In this document: piece after piece, positions 61,618-64,000 of the stretch
Layout: each line of letters begins with the position of its first letter
Numbering within the stretch: position 1 is the stretch's first letter
Assembly (NCBI RefSeq): GCF_024170285.1
Contig: NZ_JALJXV010000003.1
Coordinates: forward strand, 310,001-374,000
From: Natronocella acetinitrilica
GTDB lineage: Bacteria > Pseudomonadota > Gammaproteobacteria > Nitrococcales > Aquisalimonadaceae
Length of the DNA stretch: 64,000 nt
Direction: 5' to 3'
Position numbers and translations under genes: made by a program
Notes under the pieces: generated by a model
Told to the model about the DNA's origin: nothing
Database searches by the model: none
Seen by the model: only the letters and a program-made list of their open reading frames with translations

Positions 61618-61800
61618 TCAGGCGCTTGCCGCGACCTGGTTCTCAACCGGCGAAAGTGACGCCTCGCCGATGGCAAGACCGGCGGCGAGCAGCTCGTCGA
61701 TCCGCGCCTCCTCGGCGGCAAGGCCGATCTCCGCGGCGAGCGCATCAAGCTCGCGATCCAGCTCCTCGACCCACTTCGGGCGAACGGCGATAACGGTCAT
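61618..61800 (-). CDS. Hypothetical acidic helical protein (60 aa)
   Basis: A 60-residue protein starting at the ATG at 61800 (AGAGGAG upstream). The sequence (VEELDRELDALAAEIGLAAE, EARIDELLAAGLAIGEAS) is a likely coiled coil. It is preceded by a shared-class promoter (61829-61856). Function unknown. Confidence 0.55.
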   Translation of the reverse strand: MTVIAVRPKWVEELDRELDALAAEIGLAAEEARIDELLAAGLAIGEASLSPVENQVAASA

Positions 61801-61828
61801 GGGCGCTCTCCTCTGCAATCTTTAATTA

Positions 61829-61856
61829 ATTATACGTTTATTAAACTAGAAGTCAA
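61829..61856 (-). promoter_or_regulatory. Sigma70 promoter of the shared TTGACT-16-TATAAT class
   Basis: On the minus strand TTGACT (61851-61856) and TATAAT (61829-61834) have a 16-nt spacer. It lies 28 bp before the ATG at 61800. The -35 box overlaps the stop codon of the 61,846 gene. Confidence 0.85.
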
Positions 61857-62121
61857 GCAATTCCGTGCCCGCACCGGGAATCGCCGCGGTGACCCGGTAT
61901 CCGGCCTGCTCCAGTGCAGCCCGGAGTGCCGCGCCGAGCGGGCTGCCGCTACGCCGGGGCAGTGCCTCGCGGGCGGCTGCCGCGAGCGCCTCGAGCGGGC
62001 AGTCGGACCACTCCGGATGCAGGCCCAGGCGGTAGCGCAGCGACTCACCCTCCTGGCCGACGTGCAGTACGAAGGCCGCGCGCTGCGCGTCCTCGATCAC
62101 CAGGTGCGCCAGAGTCGCCAT
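61846..62121 (-). CDS. Hypothetical protein (91 aa)
   Basis: An unrecognised 91-residue protein, ATG at 62121 after AGCAGGAGG. N-terminal beta hairpin (AAFVLHVGQEGESLRYRLG), helical middle (LEALAAAAREALPRRSGS) and a C-terminal strand. A 62,122-62,263 gap upstream is AT-rich and carries promoters for both directions. Confidence 0.5.
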   Translation of the reverse strand: MATLAHLVIEDAQRAAFVLHVGQEGESLRYRLGLHPEWSDCPLEALAAAAREALPRRSGSPLGAALRAALEQAGYRVTAAIPGAGTELLDF

Positions 62122-62263
62122 GTCATCCTCCTGCTGAAACCCTCGTCCGTGCCGGATGAGGTAGCGTGTTATTCATTGAATGAATATTATCACTTTTCGG
62201 CTGGCTGTCGAGTCCGATATATCCTCCACCATGTTAAAATAGTGGAAACAAAAAGGGGGTCGC

Positions 62264-63121
62264 ATGGCTGGAGGCGAGAGTGTGGGGTCGGTGGAGCGCG
62301 GGCTGCTGCAGTCCCGGCTGCTTTGTGCGATCTTCGACCACGCGGTTGCAGGCGACCTGGCGCTAAAGGGCGGGATGGCGATGCACGCCGTGCTTGGCAG
62401 CGAGCGCACCACCAAGGACATCGATTTCGCCCACGCCGAGGGCGCGCCGCCCGAGCGGGTGCGCCGGGCGGTCGAGCGGGGCATCAGTGAGGCGCTTTCA
62501 TCCGGGCTGCTCGAGGATGTGCGGGTCACCGCGCCGAAGCAGACCGACACCACCAACCGCTGGAAGATCAACGGCCGCGCAGCGGGCTCGCATGTGCAGC
62601 TCACCATCGAGATGAAGCGACATCCGCTGCCCGAGGGGCACATTATCCGCAGGCAGTACCTGCCGCCGGTTGGTGCCGGGGCGACGCCGACACTGGTCGA
62701 GAGCTATGACGCGATCGCCATGGCCGCGGCGAAGACCGCCGCGCTGCTCTCGGAGAACCGCTCCGCACCCCGCGATCTCTACGACCTTGCGCTCCTGGTC
62801 GAGCTTCGCGTCGACCCGCCGGTCGCGCTCCTTGCGAACGCCGGCGTCGAGGCGCTCTCGCGCATGCAGGCCAACCTCTGGCAGAAGCTCGAGGGCATGG
62901 ACTACCCGCGCTTTTGCGCCGAGGTGCTCGACTTCCTGCCGCGGGAGACGGCGGCACGCTTTGACGAGGAGCGCTTCGAGGGCATGCGCCTTGCCGTTGG
63001 CGAGGCGCTTGAGGGCTGGCTGGGTGCTGCGGCGCTGCGCGCGAGGGGAGAGCGCTTGCAGCGCGCGGCAGGGGCGGTAGACTCACCGAAGGCAGATGGC
63101 GCGCAGTTGGGGGCAGGGTAA
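62264..63121 (+). CDS. abiEii: AbiEii-type nucleotidyltransferase toxin
   Basis: A 285-residue protein of the type IV AbiE toxin family (nucleotidyltransferase fold). Motif I is LALKGGMAMHAVLGSERTTK followed by DIDF, and the second motif is AAAKTAALLSENRSAPRDLY followed by DLALLV. Known members add nucleotides, for example to tRNA, and stop growth. The remaining C-terminal third is helical. The ATG at 62264 has AAAAAGGGGG upstream and TAAAAT (in TGTTAAAAT) as extended -10. The toxin gene precedes its antitoxin here; the standard order is antitoxin first. Confidence 0.8.
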   Translation: MAGGESVGSVERGLLQSRLLCAIFDHAVAGDLALKGGMAMHAVLGSERTTKDIDFAHAEGAPPERVRRAVERGISEALSSGLLEDVRVTAPKQTDTTNRWKINGRAAGSHVQLTIEMKRHPLPEGHIIRRQYLPPVGAGATPTLVESYDAIAMAAAKTAALLSENRSAPRDLYDLALLVELRVDPPVALLANAGVEALSRMQANLWQKLEGMDYPRFCAEVLDFLPRETAARFDEERFEGMRLAVGEALEGWLGAAALRARGERLQRAAGAVDSPKADGAQLGAG

Positions 63122-63834
63122 TGGCAGGGCGTCAGGACCGGGACCATGCGGCGGCGCGCGAGCGGCTCAAGGCCGAGGACGCGCCGCGGCTTGTCGATGC
63201 CGAGCGCCTCGCGGGCCTGCTCGAGACCGCCACTGCGCCCCGGGTGCCGCGCCTCTCGGCACTGCTGGCAACACTGATCCGGCGTGGCGATCTGCTGCCA
63301 GGCGATGGCAGGCACTGCATCAACGCCCACGCAAGGCCGGCGGTGCGCGCAGAGGAGGTGCTCGCCGCCCACCGCCCGGAAGCGGTCGTGAGCCTCGGGC
63401 GGGTGCTCGGTGAGTTCGGGGTGCTCAATAACCCCTCGCTGGTGGTGAGTGCCATCGTACCTGGCACGCCGTCTGGTGAGCGCACGCGCCCGGGCCCGGA
63501 GGTGCGCCTTGAGCTGCCGGTGGCCCGGGTCGATCTCTGGACGATGCCTGCCGCCCTGCTTGCGGCAGGGAGCCCGGCGGATAGCCGCATTGACGACCGC
63601 CCCTACGCGTGCGCAACGCCCGAGCGGGCGCTGGTCGACTGGCTGTATCTCTCAGGCGGCGAGACGCCGGCAATCACGCCCCTGCCCTGGGACCACGACC
63701 TCGAGGATCTCGATCACGCCCGATTGGCGCGGCTCGCCGAGGCGGTGGGTGTCACCGGTGCGCTTGAGGCACTCATCCGCCGCGGCAGCCGCCGCGATCT
63801 TGATGACACCGAGGAGCTTCGCTTCGGACTCTAG
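63121..63834 (+). CDS. abiEi: AbiEi-type antitoxin/regulator
   Basis: A 237-residue protein whose ATG overlaps the toxin stop (TAATG). The N-terminal part is consistent with a winged helix (RLSALLATLIRRGDLLPGDG). The middle has VVSLGRVLGEFGVLNNPSLV and the C-terminal third CATPERALVDWLYLSGGETP plus LARLAEAVGVTG, matching AbiEi antitoxins. AbiEi represses the operon and counters the toxin. With the toxin encoded first, expression control differs from the model system. Confidence 0.75.
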   Translation: MAGRQDRDHAAARERLKAEDAPRLVDAERLAGLLETATAPRVPRLSALLATLIRRGDLLPGDGRHCINAHARPAVRAEEVLAAHRPEAVVSLGRVLGEFGVLNNPSLVVSAIVPGTPSGERTRPGPEVRLELPVARVDLWTMPAALLAAGSPADSRIDDRPYACATPERALVDWLYLSGGETPAITPLPWDHDLEDLDHARLARLAEAVGVTGALEALIRRGSRRDLDDTEELRFGL

Positions 63835-63864
63835 CCGCGGGGGAGGGTGGAGCGGGGCAGGGCG

Positions 63865-64000
63865 CTAGACGCCCGGCTCCTCGCCAGCCGACGGTGCTGC
63901 ATCGGCACCCTCGATCCCAAGTCCCTCCAGCGCCCGGGTCACCTGCTCGATCCGCGCCACACAGGCCTCGTAGGCCTCGGTGCCGGCCTTCACCAGCGGT
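63865..64000 (-). CDS. Partial hypothetical protein (C-terminal 44 aa)
   Basis: The 3' end of a minus-strand gene that continues beyond the right edge. The last residues read PLVKAGTEAYEACVARIEQV, then TRALEGLGIEGADAA and an acidic tail ending GEEPGV. The segment looks like a helix followed by a disordered tail. No family can be assigned from this fragment. Confidence 0.5.
   Translation of the reverse strand, partial: PLVKAGTEAYEACVARIEQVTRALEGLGIEGADAAPSAGEEPGV

Noticed and set aside
1-64000. tRNA, rRNA, partition and replication-initiator genes
   Set aside because: Looked for as evidence of replicon type; no tRNA-like cloverleaf or T-loop motif, no ParA-like P-loop gene and no Rep-like gene was found. 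The plasmid-or-island conclusion therefore rests on cargo content only.

Overview
GC-rich bacterial DNA, most likely from a proteobacterium and probably a gammaproteobacterium. The evidence is a bcsA-bcsB-bcsZ cellulose operon with a PilZ domain and a GGDEF cyclase, a TorF-type porin, DUF805 proteins, lipoproteins and consensus sigma70 promoters. Many proteins are strongly acidic, which would fit a halophile, but that is only suggestive. I cannot name the genus. No rRNA, tRNA, ribosomal-protein or core-metabolism genes were seen.

The window reads as accessory DNA: a large plasmid, chromid or integrative island. Supporting this are an IS605-type element, two PcfJ-like proteins, an LPD29 polyvalent-protein domain, two ADP-ribosyltransferase-like proteins, several toxin-antitoxin-like genes, anti-plasmid and DNA-modification genes, phage-type nucleic-acid enzymes, and many short orphan genes that each have a private AT-rich promoter. 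No replication initiator, partition pair or conjugation machinery was recognised.

Layout. 1-2,100: a possible IS right end, a DUF2569 membrane protein, an orphan gene and a ribbon-helix-helix operon. 2,122-8,897: a complete Wadjet/MksBEFG-type SMC nuclease operon in the order jetC-jetB-jetA-jetD. 8,994-18,461: orphan genes, a phage-type P-loop protein, HicB, an IS605 element with tnpA and tnpB, a 5'-3' exonuclease, MarR, and a PD-(D/E)XK plus SNF2 helicase pair. 18,663-26,379: an AAA ATPase, an ART-like protein, a HipA-like pseudokinase, an autoinducer-synthase-like acyltransferase, a Mom-like DNA-modification enzyme and a secreted SNase. 26,454-36,086: orphans, the LPD29 protein, three tandem paralogous membrane proteins with one shared C-terminal module, and the first PcfJ-like operon. 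36,200-36,350: five 31-bp iterons. 36,567-43,990: the cellulose operon. 44,048-51,103: a RES-Xre toxin-antitoxin pair, a TorF porin, a half-HsdS plus degenerate HsdM pair, and a GAF-PAS-GAF-GGDEF cyclase. 51,196-62,121: a candidate sRNA, lipoproteins, the second PcfJ-like protein, a secreted EEP nuclease, an ART-like protein coupled to a small acidic protein, paired DUF805 genes and small orphans. 62,264-63,834: an AbiE-type pair. 63,865-64,000: the 3' end of one more gene.

How the parts may work together (inference). The Wadjet operon, RES-Xre, AbiE, ART-like and HipA-like genes together look like a defence and maintenance repertoire. The Mom-like enzyme may protect the replicon's own DNA. 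The GGDEF protein could supply the c-di-GMP that activates BcsA. At least six unrelated genes share a near-identical promoter (TTGACT, 16-nt AT-rich spacer, TATAAT), which suggests common control or silencing of the cargo.
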